Of a stretch of 39,387 nucleotides of DNA, positions 15,734-24,759 are shown piece by piece. The stretch covers positions 1-39,387 of the forward strand of contig CAIVVZ010000110.1 of the NCBI GenBank assembly GCA_903909505.1. Direction: 5' to 3'. How positions within the stretch are numbered: position 1 is the stretch's first letter; every line of letters begins with the position of its first letter. Origin of the DNA: an uncultured Desulfobacteraceae bacterium. GTDB taxonomy: Bacteria; Desulfobacterota; Desulfobacteria; Desulfobacterales; Desulfatirhabdiaceae. Position numbers and translations under genes: made by a program. The notes below the pieces were generated by a model. It saw nothing but the letters and a program-made list of their open reading frames with translations, made no database searches and was not told where the DNA came from.

Positions 15734-16165
15734 GTGAAATCACAACCTGCTCAGCCTCACGTTCTGGTGATTGACGAAGATGACAATATGCGGTTTTTTC
15801 TGATCAATGTTCTGAAGACCGCCGGATTTGAAGTGACCGGGGTCGGCAAAGGATCGGAAGGGCTTCAAGCCGCAAAAAAGAAATCTCCGGCCATCATCAT
15901 TTTGAATGTCATCATGCCGGATGAAGAGGCCCTTTTCCTTTACGGTTGCTTCAAGCAGGACGCACATCTCAAACACATTCCGGTCATCATGCTTTCCGGA
16001 ATAGACCCAAAGACCTTTTTTCATTATCAGAAATATCAAGGGGTGCAGGATCACGGCATTCCTTATCCGGATGCCTATCTGGAAAACCCTCCCGAAGCGG
16101 AAGAACTGGTTAACACGGTTCGCAGACTGATTGGTAAAAAGGAAACCCCATGTCCATTCGAATAG
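15734..16165 (+). CDS. Degenerate (pseudo-) receiver protein, 143 aa
   Basis: Single receiver-fold protein. The acidic pocket is present (IDEDD, 14-17), but the phosphoacceptor Asp is replaced by Asn (N58 in ILNVIMP) and the conserved Lys-Pro is replaced by ENPP. It therefore probably cannot be phosphorylated in the normal way and may act as a constitutive partner or docking protein. GTG start at 15734 with a modest AGGTG site upstream. First gene of the sigma54-driven cluster; it overlaps the following HdrA-GltD gene by 16 bases. Confidence 0.82.
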   Translation: MKSQPAQPHVLVIDEDDNMRFFLINVLKTAGFEVTGVGKGSEGLQAAKKKSPAIIILNVIMPDEEALFLYGCFKQDAHLKHIPVIMLSGIDPKTFFHYQKYQGVQDHGIPYPDAYLENPPEAEELVNTVRRLIGKKETPCPFE

Positions 16166-19100
16166 GATTTTACATCTGTCACTGCGGCATCAATATCGCC
16201 GGCAAGGTCCGGGTGACCGAAGTCGCCGATTTTGCCAGAAAACTTCGGCATGTGGCGGTGGCCAGGGACTATCGCTTTATGTGTTCGGATCCGGGCCAGG
16301 CCATGATCGAAAAAGATATTCATGACTATGGCCTGAACCGGGTGGTTGTGGCGTCCTGTTCCCCCCGGCTTCATGAAAAAACCTTTCAGTCCGTCTGCCG
16401 GCGAGCCGGTCTGAACCCCTATCTCTTTCAGATGGCTTCGGTCCGGGAGCAGGTTTCCTGGGTAACGCCGGATGAAGATGAGGCCACCCGGAAAGCCAAG
16501 TCTCTGGCGGCCGCGGCCATCAGCCGGGTCGTTTTTCATCATGGCCTGGAGACACGGGAAGTTCCGGTACATCCGGATGTGCTGGTTGTTGGCGCCGGTA
16601 TTGCCGGCATGCAGGCGGCGCTGGACATCGCAGCCGCCGACCACAAGGTCTATCTGGTGGAAAAATCCAGCACCATCGGCGGCCACATGCTTCAGTTCGA
16701 TAAGACATTTCCGACCCTGGACTGCGCGGCCTGCATCGGCACGCCCAAAATGGTGGATGTGGTTCAGCACCCCTTCATCAAACTCATGTCGTACAGTGAG
16801 GTGGTTGAGCTGTCCGGTTATATCGGAAATTATACGGCCAAAATCCGGCGGTTGCCGCGGTATGTTAAAGAAGGCGTCTGTACGGGTTGCGGGGAGTGCG
16901 CCACGGTTTGTCCGGTGATTCTGCCGAGCGAATGGGATGAAGGCCTGGGGAACCGGAAAGCCATTTACCGGGCGTTTCCCCAGGCGGTTCCCATCACCTT
17001 CTGTATTGATAAGAATGACCGGGCTCCCTGCGTGGGCGCGTGTCCGGCCCATGCCAATGTTCAGGGCTATATTCAGCTCATCAAACAGAAAAAGTACCGG
17101 GAAGCGGTGCAGCTTATCATGGAACGGATTCCCCTCCCCGGGGTTCTGGGACGGGTCTGTCCGCATCCCTGCGAGCTGAAATGCCGGCGGGCCGAAGTGG
17201 ATTCAGCCGTCGCCATTCGGGATTTAAAGCGCTTTGCCGCGGATCAGGTGGATTTTAAAACACTCGATATCCCGCTGATCGCAGAAAATAATCAGAAAGT
17301 GGCGGTCATCGGCTCGGGTCCGGCAGGGTTGACGGTTGCCTTTGATCTGAGGCTGAAAGGCTACGGCATTCGTATTCTGGAAGCACAGCCCAAACTGGGC
17401 GGCATGCTGCGATATGGCATTCCCGACTACCGCCTGCCGCAAGCCGTGCTGGATGCCGAGATCGATTATATTCTTCGTATGGGGGTCACGGCACGGTGCA
17501 ATGTCCGGTTCGGGCTGGACATCACCCTGAAAGATCTGGAACAGGAAGGGTATGGCGCCGTGTTCATGGGCATCGGGGCTCAGGAATGTCTTAAAATCGG
17601 CATTCCCGGAGAAGCGGATACGCCGGGGGTGTTGGATGCCATTCGATTCCTTCGGGAAGTGAACAAGCAATCCGAGACGACCCCCGATCTTGCCGGAAAA
17701 CAGGTGGCGGTCATCGGCGGCGGCAATGTCGCCATGGATGCGGCACGGGTGGCCCGGCGCATGGGCGCAAGCCGCGTAACCCTGGTTTACCGCCGTACGG
17801 AACAGGAAATGCCGGCTTACGCCGATGAAATTCATGAGGCCAGGGAGGAGAAAATCGCGTTTCAATTTCTGACGCTGCCGGTCCGGGTGCTTCAGACGCC
17901 GGAGGGTCGGGTCTCCGGGCTGGAATGCGTGAACACGCGATTGGGCGAACCGGATGCCGGTGGCAGGCGAAAGCCTGAAATCATACCGGATTCGGCATTT
18001 GTCATTCCCTGCGACTGGATCATTCCGGCCATCGGCCAGAGCGTTGATGCCTCATGGGCCGAGGATGCCTGCCCCCTGGAATGTTCGCCGAAAAACACCA
18101 TTATCGTGAATGCCAAGACCCTTCAGACATCCATTCCTCACGTATTTGCCGGAGGCGATGCGGTCAGCGGTCCGGCGACGGTGGTGGATGCCGTGGCAGC
18201 CGGACATCGGGCAGCCGAAGCCATGAATCTTTTTCTTCAGGGGCTCTCCCTTGAAAGCCTGCAGTCGGAAGTTCCCTATTTCGGACAGCGCTGGAAAGAA
18301 ATCCCCAGTGATTGCAAGCCTATCGAGCGCGCCGGATTATCCTGCCGGGAACCGGCAGGCCGCGCCGAATGCTTTGAGGAAGTATCCGCCGGGTTTTCCG
18401 AAAATGACGCCCACGGCGAAACCGAGCGGTGCCTGAACTGCGGGGGATGCTGCGAATGCATGGAATGTGTCCGTGCCTGCGTTGCAAAGGCCATCGATCA
18501 TACCATGACCGAAGCAGTCCAGGAAGTTCAGGTGGGAACCGTGATTCTGGCAACCGGATTTGATCTGATGGATCCGGCGCCTCTGGTTCAGTTCGGGTAT
18601 GGCGCTTTTCCCAATGTGTTTACGAGCCTCGAGTTTGAGCGGATCAGCAATGCCACCGGACCCACGGGCGGGAAGATCCTGATGCGAAATGCCGCCGGAG
18701 AATTTACGACGTCTCCGGAAAGTGTCGCCATTCTGCATTGCATCGGCAGCCGGGATGTCAATTGCCATGAATACTGCTCCCGGGTCTGCTGCATGGCGGC
18801 GCTGAAATACACGCATCTGATCAAAGAAAAAGTCGGTCATCACACCCATGTTTATGATTTTTACATCGATATGCGCTGTTTTGGTGAAGGGTATGAAGAG
18901 TTTTACCGCAGATGTCAGGAGGAAGGAACACATTTTATTCGCGGCAAGGTTGCCGAGATTACCGATCGGGCATTGAGCCCGGCGGAAAAAGGCAAACTGA
19001 TCGCCATTGCCGAGGATACCCTTCTGGGAAAATGCATCCGGGTTCCGGTGGATATGGTGGTGCTATGCTCGGCCATTGAAGCACGAAAGGATGCCCTGTC

Positions 19101-19569
19101 CGTTGGCCGGATCTTTGGCGTCAATCTGGGGGCGGATGGATTTTTCCTGGAAGAACATCCCAAACTGGGGCCGCTCAACACGGCAACCGAAGGCGTCTTT
19201 ATCGCCGGGGCCTGCCAGTCTCCCAAGGATATCCCCGACACCGTGGCTCAGGCATCCGGCGCTGCAGCCAAAGCACTTTCCCTGGCATCCAGAGGCCGGG
19301 TTACGGTGCAGTCCGTCATTTCCTGGATCGATCCGGATATTTGTGCAGGGTGTGAGCTCTGCATTCCGCTTTGTCCTTACTCGGCCATCGAATTTGACGA
19401 TCGCCGAAGTATATCGGTTGTCAACGAGGCCATCTGCAAGGGATGCGGAAGCTGCGCCGGAGCCTGCCCCAGCGGCGCGGCCCAGGTTCGGCATTTCAGA
19501 AAAGAGCATGTGTTCGCCGAATTTGAAGGGATGATGGATGCCATTTGCAGCCTGGTGGGGCAGAAGTAA
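16150..19569 (+). CDS. hdrA: HdrA with inserted GltD/NfnB-like NAD(P)H domain, 1139 aa
   Basis: Order: HdrA N-terminal domain (CHCGINIAGKV near 10), FAD motif GAGIAGMQAALDI (148), DCAAC (191-195; Cys where the operon-1 HdrA has Sec), ferredoxin motif CTGCGECATVCP (about 244), then an inserted GltD-like block of about 440 residues. The insert has CVGACPAHANVQGY, CPHPCELKC, FAD motif GSGPAGLTVA (about 384) and NAD(P)H motif GGGNVAMDAARVA (about 518). HdrA then resumes with CLNCGGCCECMECVRAC (about 760), CIGSRD...CSRVCCM and two C-terminal 4Fe-4S motifs (about 1064 and 1097). The insert would add an NAD(P)H site to the Hdr flavoprotein. GGAAA precedes the ATG. Followed 33 nt later by mvhD. Confidence 0.93.
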   Translation: MSIRIGFYICHCGINIAGKVRVTEVADFARKLRHVAVARDYRFMCSDPGQAMIEKDIHDYGLNRVVVASCSPRLHEKTFQSVCRRAGLNPYLFQMASVREQVSWVTPDEDEATRKAKSLAAAAISRVVFHHGLETREVPVHPDVLVVGAGIAGMQAALDIAAADHKVYLVEKSSTIGGHMLQFDKTFPTLDCAACIGTPKMVDVVQHPFIKLMSYSEVVELSGYIGNYTAKIRRLPRYVKEGVCTGCGECATVCPVILPSEWDEGLGNRKAIYRAFPQAVPITFCIDKNDRAPCVGACPAHANVQGYIQLIKQKKYREAVQLIMERIPLPGVLGRVCPHPCELKCRRAEVDSAVAIRDLKRFAADQVDFKTLDIPLIAENNQKVAVIGSGPAGLTVAFDLRLKGYGIRILEAQPKLGGMLRYGIPDYRLPQAVLDAEIDYILRMGVTARCNVRFGLDITLKDLEQEGYGAVFMGIGAQECLKIGIPGEADTPGVLDAIRFLREVNKQSETTPDLAGKQVAVIGGGNVAMDAARVARRMGASRVTLVYRRTEQEMPAYADEIHEAREEKIAFQFLTLPVRVLQTPEGRVSGLECVNTRLGEPDAGGRRKPEIIPDSAFVIPCDWIIPAIGQSVDASWAEDACPLECSPKNTIIVNAKTLQTSIPHVFAGGDAVSGPATVVDAVAAGHRAAEAMNLFLQGLSLESLQSEVPYFGQRWKEIPSDCKPIERAGLSCREPAGRAECFEEVSAGFSENDAHGETERCLNCGGCCECMECVRACVAKAIDHTMTEAVQEVQVGTVILATGFDLMDPAPLVQFGYGAFPNVFTSLEFERISNATGPTGGKILMRNAAGEFTTSPESVAILHCIGSRDVNCHEYCSRVCCMAALKYTHLIKEKVGHHTHVYDFYIDMRCFGEGYEEFYRRCQEEGTHFIRGKVAEITDRALSPAEKGKLIAIAEDTLLGKCIRVPVDMVVLCSAIEARKDALSVGRIFGVNLGADGFFLEEHPKLGPLNTATEGVFIAGACQSPKDIPDTVAQASGAAAKALSLASRGRVTVQSVISWIDPDICAGCELCIPLCPYSAIEFDDRRSISVVNEAICKGCGSCAGACPSGAAQVRHFRKEHVFAEFEGMMDAICSLVGQK

Positions 19570-19602
19570 CGAATTTGTTTGTCGAGAGAAAAGGAGAAAG
19601 AC

Positions 19603-20022
19603 ATGGAACCGTTTGAACCTGCCATCGTGGCTTTTGTCTGTAACTGGTGCACCTATACTGCGGCGGATCTGGCCGGAACCTCACGGCTGTCGTATCCCGA
19701 ATCCGTTCGTCTGATTCGCGTGATGTGTACGGGAATGGTGGATCCCCAGTATGTCTTGAAAGCCCTTCTGGAAGGGGCGGATGCGGTACTGGTCAGCGGA
19801 TGTCATCCCGGAGATTGTCACTATATCAATGGCAATTTCAAGGCCAGGAGGCGGATAAAGCTTCTGAAGGAAATCCTTCCCCAGTTTGGTTTTGAGCCGG
19901 AGAGACTGAGACTGACATGGATAGGCGCCAGCGATGGGATTCAATTCGCCGAAATCATGAAAAAAATGGTAGCACAGATTCAGGCGTTAGGCCCTTCCAA
20001 AGCCGGCCGCATGGCCGCTTGA
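19603..20022 (+). CDS. mvhD: MvhD-family [2Fe-2S] electron-transfer subunit, cysteine form, 139 aa
   Basis: Complete MvhD/FlpD-type subunit with C13, C16, C42, C67 and C72 (VSGCHPGDCHY). ATG at 19603 preceded by AAGGAG; the earlier in-frame start at 19579 lacks a site. It passes electrons between HdrA and its partner enzyme. It is the Cys counterpart of the Sec form at 1-270, with the Sec aligned to C67. No hydrogenase genes are nearby, so the partner is probably the GltD or FrhB-like module. Confidence 0.95.
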   Translation: MEPFEPAIVAFVCNWCTYTAADLAGTSRLSYPESVRLIRVMCTGMVDPQYVLKALLEGADAVLVSGCHPGDCHYINGNFKARRRIKLLKEILPQFGFEPERLRLTWIGASDGIQFAEIMKKMVAQIQALGPSKAGRMAA

Positions 20023-20084
20023 AAGCGCATTGGGACCGCCGGAACAGTATGGCCACACGTGTTTATTGAAACAATGGAGGAAAT

Positions 20085-21233
20085 ATGATGTCAACCCCTC
20101 GAAAACTGGACGTCGCTGAGCAGGATATTCTGGGTGCACTCAGAATTTTTTTTCAATCCATTCTGGAGATGGAAGATATCGGCGCGATTCTGGCGCCCCG
20201 ACGCCTTTCGGTTCAATCCGTGGTGATGCCGGCACTGATCGGCGACACAAAGTTTTTGAGTGAGATCGATCCGCTGGCGCCAGCCTTTTTTTTGAACGCC
20301 GCCCGGATGGTTTCCCGGCTGAGCCGGAAATCATTGGGGCAAAAAATTGCGGTTGTGCTTCGGCCCTGCGAAATCAGGGCGGTTATCGAGCTGGTGAAAC
20401 TCAAGCAAGGGTCAATGGATGAAATCCTGATCATCGGCCTGGACTGCCTGGGGGCATATCGCAATTCGGATTACCGGCGCTTTGCATTGGAAGGTGCTGA
20501 CTCGTCCACCCTGAAATTTTTCTTTGGCGCGCTGTCCGGATCACCATCCGTTACAGAAGGCATCGACCTGACAACCGCCTGCAAGGCCTGCGAGCACCCG
20601 ATTCCGACCGGCGCCGATATCGCCATCGGTTTTCTGGGGATCTCCCCCCTGGATCATCTTCTGGTTCAGGGACAGAGCCCAAAAGGGGAAGAAGCGCTCT
20701 CGCGCCTGGACCTGGACCAGACCGCTATTCCCGCTTCGCGGAAGGAAGCCATCGAGGCCTTGGTTTCAACGCGGATTCAGGCAAGAGACAGCCTCTTTGA
20801 TCAGACCCGGGAGGCGACTAATACCCTCGATAAATTAACGGCCTATCTGGCGGGCTGCGTCAACTGCTATAACTGCCGGGTTGCCTGTCCGGTGTGTTAT
20901 TGCCGGGAGTGCGTATTCACCACAGACGTATTTGATCATGAACCGTTTCAGTATCTTCAGTGGGCGCACCGTAAAGGGGAGATCAAGATGCCGGCGGATA
21001 CGGTATTTTATCATTTGACCCGTCTGGTGCATATGAGCACGGCCTGCGTGGGATGCGGGCAGTGTTCCAATGCCTGTCCCAGTGAAATCCCCCTTGCGGA
21101 ACTGTTTCGCGCGACGGCCATCCGGACTCAGCGCGCTTTCGGTTATGAGGCAGGTCTGGACCCAAATGCGCCGCCGCCGATGACCGTGTTCCGGGAACAG
21201 GAATTTGTTGAAGTGGTGGGTTTGTCTGAATAA
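20085..21233 (+). CDS. FrhB/FdhB-family iron-sulfur flavoprotein-like subunit, 382 aa
   Basis: Resembles the coenzyme F420 hydrogenase / formate dehydrogenase beta-subunit family: an N-terminal FrhB-type domain (RPCEIRAVIELVK near 100), then a Cys-rich block (CVNCYNCRVACPVCYCREC, about 257-275) and a ferredoxin motif (CVGCGQCSNACPSEIP, about 324). It likely carries FAD and 4Fe-4S clusters and feeds or receives electrons from the Hdr complex. A second ATG at 20088 has better spacing (7 nt) from GGAGG than the first (4 nt). Its electron donor cannot be told from sequence; the family name does not prove F420 use. Confidence 0.85.
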   Translation: MMSTPRKLDVAEQDILGALRIFFQSILEMEDIGAILAPRRLSVQSVVMPALIGDTKFLSEIDPLAPAFFLNAARMVSRLSRKSLGQKIAVVLRPCEIRAVIELVKLKQGSMDEILIIGLDCLGAYRNSDYRRFALEGADSSTLKFFFGALSGSPSVTEGIDLTTACKACEHPIPTGADIAIGFLGISPLDHLLVQGQSPKGEEALSRLDLDQTAIPASRKEAIEALVSTRIQARDSLFDQTREATNTLDKLTAYLAGCVNCYNCRVACPVCYCRECVFTTDVFDHEPFQYLQWAHRKGEIKMPADTVFYHLTRLVHMSTACVGCGQCSNACPSEIPLAELFRATAIRTQRAFGYEAGLDPNAPPPMTVFREQEFVEVVGLSE

Positions 21234-21243
21234 GGAGAGCGAA

Positions 21244-24200
21244 ATGAATCGAAAAACAGGTTGCGCCTTGATTGTCGGAGGCGGCATCAGTGGCATGCGG
21301 GCGGCTCTGGACCTGGCGGAAACCGGATATGGCGTCACGCTCGTTGAGCAAGCGCCGTATCTGGGAGGAATTGTGTCCCAGCTCGATCATCAATTTCCCA
21401 CCAATCATTGCGGCATGTGCCGGATGCTGCCGCTTCTGGACCGGGAATCGGGGTCTCAATACTGCCTGCGAAAAGACCTGGTTCATGAAAATATCGATAT
21501 CCGTCTGTCCACGGAAGTCATGACCGTGACAGGTGAAGCTGGCGGTTATGAGGTGTCGCTGCGAAAAAAGCCGTCAGGGGTGGATTGGCGCAAATGTGTC
21601 GGATGCAACGCCTGCACGCAGGTTTGTCCCGTGGAAGTTCCGGACATGTTCAATGCCGGGCTTTCAAAGCGAAAAGCCATTTATCCGGCGGCGCCCTACA
21701 GGGTTCTAAATTCCTATCGGATTGATTTTTCGGCCTGCACCCGATGCGGCGCCTGTGTGACGGCCTGCCCGACCGGCGCCGTTCATCTTCGGGAAATGGA
21801 ACGAAAATCGTTTCGCATTCTGGTTGTGGATGATGAGCTGATTGTTCGGGATTCCATCCGGGAATGGCTGATGGAAGAAGGCTTTGATGCGGACATGGCC
21901 AACTCGGGTCAGGAGGCCCTGAGCCGGTTGGGGGAGTCGTCATTTCAGCTCATGCTCCTGGACATCAAGATGCCGGGCATGGATGGCGTGGAGGTTCTCA
22001 AAAAAACAAAAGAAATCGCCCCGGAAGTCAATGTTGTCATGATGACGGCCTATGCCACGGTGGAAACCGCCATCGAAGCCATGAAAACCGGCGCCCTGGA
22101 ATACCTGATCAAGCCTTTTGAAATCGATGTGCTGATGCCGATGGTGGAAAAGCGTTTTGCGGCGTTCATGGCGGCAAGGGATGAAAAAATCCGGGTCGGC
22201 GCCATTGTGCTGGCAAGCGGAGCCGCGTTCTACAATCCGTCCAGCGACAAGAACACGCTGGGGTATGGCATTTATCCCAATATTCTCACCAACCTGGAAT
22301 TCGAGCGTCTGATCGGCAATGCCGGACCCTGCGCGGGCAGTCCCATCCGCTCCGGAGACGGAAAATCCATCTCTCGGATTGCGTGGATTCAGTGTGTGGG
22401 CTCACGAGATCTGCAAGCCGGCGCGGATTTCTGCTCCAGCATCTGCTGCATGATTTCCATCAAGGAGGCCCTGCTGGCCCATGACAAACTGGGTCCAGAC
22501 ATTACCACCGACATTTATTACATGGATGTCCGCGCCTGCGGTAAAAATTATCACCGGTATAAGAAAATGGCGGAGACAACCGGAAAGGTGCGTTTTATCA
22601 GGGGGCGGGCGCATACGGTAGTCCCTGATCCGGCTTCCGGCGATCTGAGAATCCGGTATGTGACGGTTTCAGGCGCGGAAACAGAATCGACGTATGACCT
22701 TATTGTGCTGGCTACCGGTCAGCGGCCGCATCCGGATATGCCGCTGTGGGTTAAAAAATATGGCCTGTCTTTAAATGAGTGGGGATTTGCCGAAACCATT
22801 CCGTTTTCTTTGACCCAAAGCCAAAAACAAGGCGTTTCGCATGCCGGATCTTTTACCGGACTGAAGGATATCCGGGAGTCGGTGATTCAGGCTTCAGCCG
22901 CCGCACTGGCCGCATCCCGTGTGATCCATAAGGCAGGCGGGGGAAACGCGTTGATTCCAGCCCCGGCGCCGACAGGGGCACGGAATGTATCCCGCGAACC
23001 TTCCCGCGTTATGGTTGTGATCTGTTCCTGCGACATGCTGCTGACACCGTATCTGGATGCAGTTGAAATCGAACATCGACTTAAGAAGGACCCGGCGGTG
23101 ACCAGTCTCTTTTTATTCAATCGCATCTGCGCGGGACCGGAAATGGAGAGCCTGATTCAGGAAATCAGGAGCCGCCTGCCGAACCGCCTGTTGATTGCCG
23201 CCGGCGACGCGTGCGCGGACAAGGTTCGGGATGTGGGGAAAAGCGCCGGAATCCATCCTGGCCTCATCCGCGTTGTGGAGATTCGAAATCCGGCATTTCG
23301 CCTCACGGATTTATCGAGTTCCCAACAATCGGCGCGACCATGTTCAGAAGTGACCAAGTCCCTGATCCATGCCCTGAGTATGGGCATATCCGAGCTGAAA
23401 TATGCAGAACCCGAAACAGCCTCTGAAACAGCCGTGGTCAGGCGTGCGCTGGTTGTCGGCGGCGGCATCGCCGGCATGAGCGCGGCCCTGGCCATCACCG
23501 ATCATGGATATCCGGTGGATCTGATCGAGCGGTCTGAAAGCCTCGGCGGCAACCTCAACTGGATTCGCCAAACCCTGGAAGGCTATGGTGTCGGGCCATT
23601 TCTGGAGGATATCCGGCAAAAAATTGAAAAACACCCTCAAATCCACGTTTACAGCGGAGCGACTGTCGTCAGCACCTGGGGAGAAGCGGGGAGATTTTAT
23701 ACGGCGGTCGCAGCACGGGACAACACCGTGGTCCAACTGGAACATGGCGCCGTGATTCTGGCGACCGGCGGCATGGAGGCGCCGACCCAACAATATGGTC
23801 ATGGAACGCATCCGGCGGTCATGACCCAGAAAGAGCTGGAACAATCCCTGCAAAGCGGTGCGGTGGCTCCGGAGAAACTCGAATCCGTGGTCATGATCCA
23901 GTGCGTGGGATCCCGTGAAGATCCCAGAAATTATTGCAGCCGGGTCTGCTGCCCGACGGCCATTAAACAGGCGTTTTATCTCAAGTCTCGAAATCCCGAG
24001 ATTCGAATCTATGTGTTGTACCGGGACATGATGATGACCGGTTTTTCAGAGAGCCATTACACCCGGGCGCGCAAGGCCGGCATCCTGTTTATCCCCTATA
24101 CCGTTGAGAATAAACCCCGGGTCGAGACCGGCGAAACCCGGCCTACAGTGACTGTTTATGAACCCATTATTGATCAATCGCTTGAAATTGAATCCGATAT

Positions 24201-24684
24201 CATTGTTCTGGCCACAGGCGTCACACCCGATTTTCCGCAGAACCTGGCGGAAGTTTTTGAGGCCGAACGCGATTCTGACGGTTTTTTTCAGGAAGCGGAT
24301 GCCAAATGGCGGCCGGTGGATGCCATGAAAGCGGGCCTGTTTGGATGCGGCATCATGAATTCGCCGCAATCCATCCCCGAGGCGATTGCATCCGCGGAGG
24401 CTGCGGCGCAGCGATCTCTGCGGATTTTGAGCAGGCAAAGCCTGCCATCCGGCCGGATTACCGCCAGGGTTCGCCACAGCCTGTGCAGCCGGTGCCGGAT
24501 CTGTATCGATGCCTGCCCCTACCAGGCAAGGGCCTGGAACACGGAGCTGGATCGAATCGACGTAAATGCGACAGCATGCCAGGGCTGCGGGGCCTGCGCG
24601 GCCATCTGTCCCAACAGCGCCGCGGTGGTGGATGGACTTCTCATGCCGCAATTCTTTGAAATGATAGATGCGAGTTTAGGCTGA
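21244..24684 (+). CDS. hdrA: Double HdrA with a complete response-regulator receiver inserted, 1146 aa
   Basis: First HdrA: FAD motif GGGISGMRAALDLA (12-25), HCGMC (55-59), ferredoxin motifs CVGCNACTQVCP (118-129) and CTRCGACVTACP (165-176). At residues 190-308 a whole receiver domain is inserted: DDE (196-198), phosphoacceptor D240 in LLDIKMPGMDG, T268, and K290 in IKPF, all intact. HdrA then resumes at VGAIVLASGAAFY (318) with CVGSRD and CSSICCM motifs. The second HdrA has an N-domain-like stretch (VVICSCDML), FAD motif GGGIAGMSAAL, CVGSRE...CSRVCC and two C-terminal 4Fe-4S motifs. ATG 21244 with AAGGAG. Two kinases lie downstream on the same strand. The insert suggests direct phospho-control of this flavoprotein (inference). 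Confidence 0.93.
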   Translation: MNRKTGCALIVGGGISGMRAALDLAETGYGVTLVEQAPYLGGIVSQLDHQFPTNHCGMCRMLPLLDRESGSQYCLRKDLVHENIDIRLSTEVMTVTGEAGGYEVSLRKKPSGVDWRKCVGCNACTQVCPVEVPDMFNAGLSKRKAIYPAAPYRVLNSYRIDFSACTRCGACVTACPTGAVHLREMERKSFRILVVDDELIVRDSIREWLMEEGFDADMANSGQEALSRLGESSFQLMLLDIKMPGMDGVEVLKKTKEIAPEVNVVMMTAYATVETAIEAMKTGALEYLIKPFEIDVLMPMVEKRFAAFMAARDEKIRVGAIVLASGAAFYNPSSDKNTLGYGIYPNILTNLEFERLIGNAGPCAGSPIRSGDGKSISRIAWIQCVGSRDLQAGADFCSSICCMISIKEALLAHDKLGPDITTDIYYMDVRACGKNYHRYKKMAETTGKVRFIRGRAHTVVPDPASGDLRIRYVTVSGAETESTYDLIVLATGQRPHPDMPLWVKKYGLSLNEWGFAETIPFSLTQSQKQGVSHAGSFTGLKDIRESVIQASAAALAASRVIHKAGGGNALIPAPAPTGARNVSREPSRVMVVICSCDMLLTPYLDAVEIEHRLKKDPAVTSLFLFNRICAGPEMESLIQEIRSRLPNRLLIAAGDACADKVRDVGKSAGIHPGLIRVVEIRNPAFRLTDLSSSQQSARPCSEVTKSLIHALSMGISELKYAEPETASETAVVRRALVVGGGIAGMSAALAITDHGYPVDLIERSESLGGNLNWIRQTLEGYGVGPFLEDIRQKIEKHPQIHVYSGATVVSTWGEAGRFYTAVAARDNTVVQLEHGAVILATGGMEAPTQQYGHGTHPAVMTQKELEQSLQSGAVAPEKLESVVMIQCVGSREDPRNYCSRVCCPTAIKQAFYLKSRNPEIRIYVLYRDMMMTGFSESHYTRARKAGILFIPYTVENKPRVETGETRPTVTVYEPIIDQSLEIESDIIVLATGVTPDFPQNLAEVFEAERDSDGFFQEADAKWRPVDAMKAGLFGCGIMNSPQSIPEAIASAEAAAQRSLRILSRQSLPSGRITARVRHSLCSRCRICIDACPYQARAWNTELDRIDVNATACQGCGACAAICPNSAAVVDGLLMPQFFEMIDASLG

Positions 24685-24729
24685 AGGTTTAGGCAATAGG
24701 CTTTTAATCGTATATATTTCCTTCAGCCT
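24678..24729. repeat. 10-bp inverted repeat in the hdrA-hdrC gap
   Basis: AGGCTGAAGG (24678-24687) and CCTTCAGCCT (24720-24729), separated by 32 nt, overlap the hdrA stop. The gap is also rich in GCC/TTC words (CTTCAGCCTTCTGCC). It could fold in mRNA between the two genes. Confidence 0.45.
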
Positions 24730-24759
24730 TCTGCCATCTGCCTTTATTTTGGGGGTTAT

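Noticed and set aside
16075..17166. Minus-strand frame of 363 codons
   Set aside because: It is antisense to HdrA-GltD, where all family motifs lie on the plus strand.
20085..21233. F420-specific function for the FrhB/FdhB-like protein
   Set aside because: The family also occurs in bacteria without F420, and nothing in the window shows F420 use.
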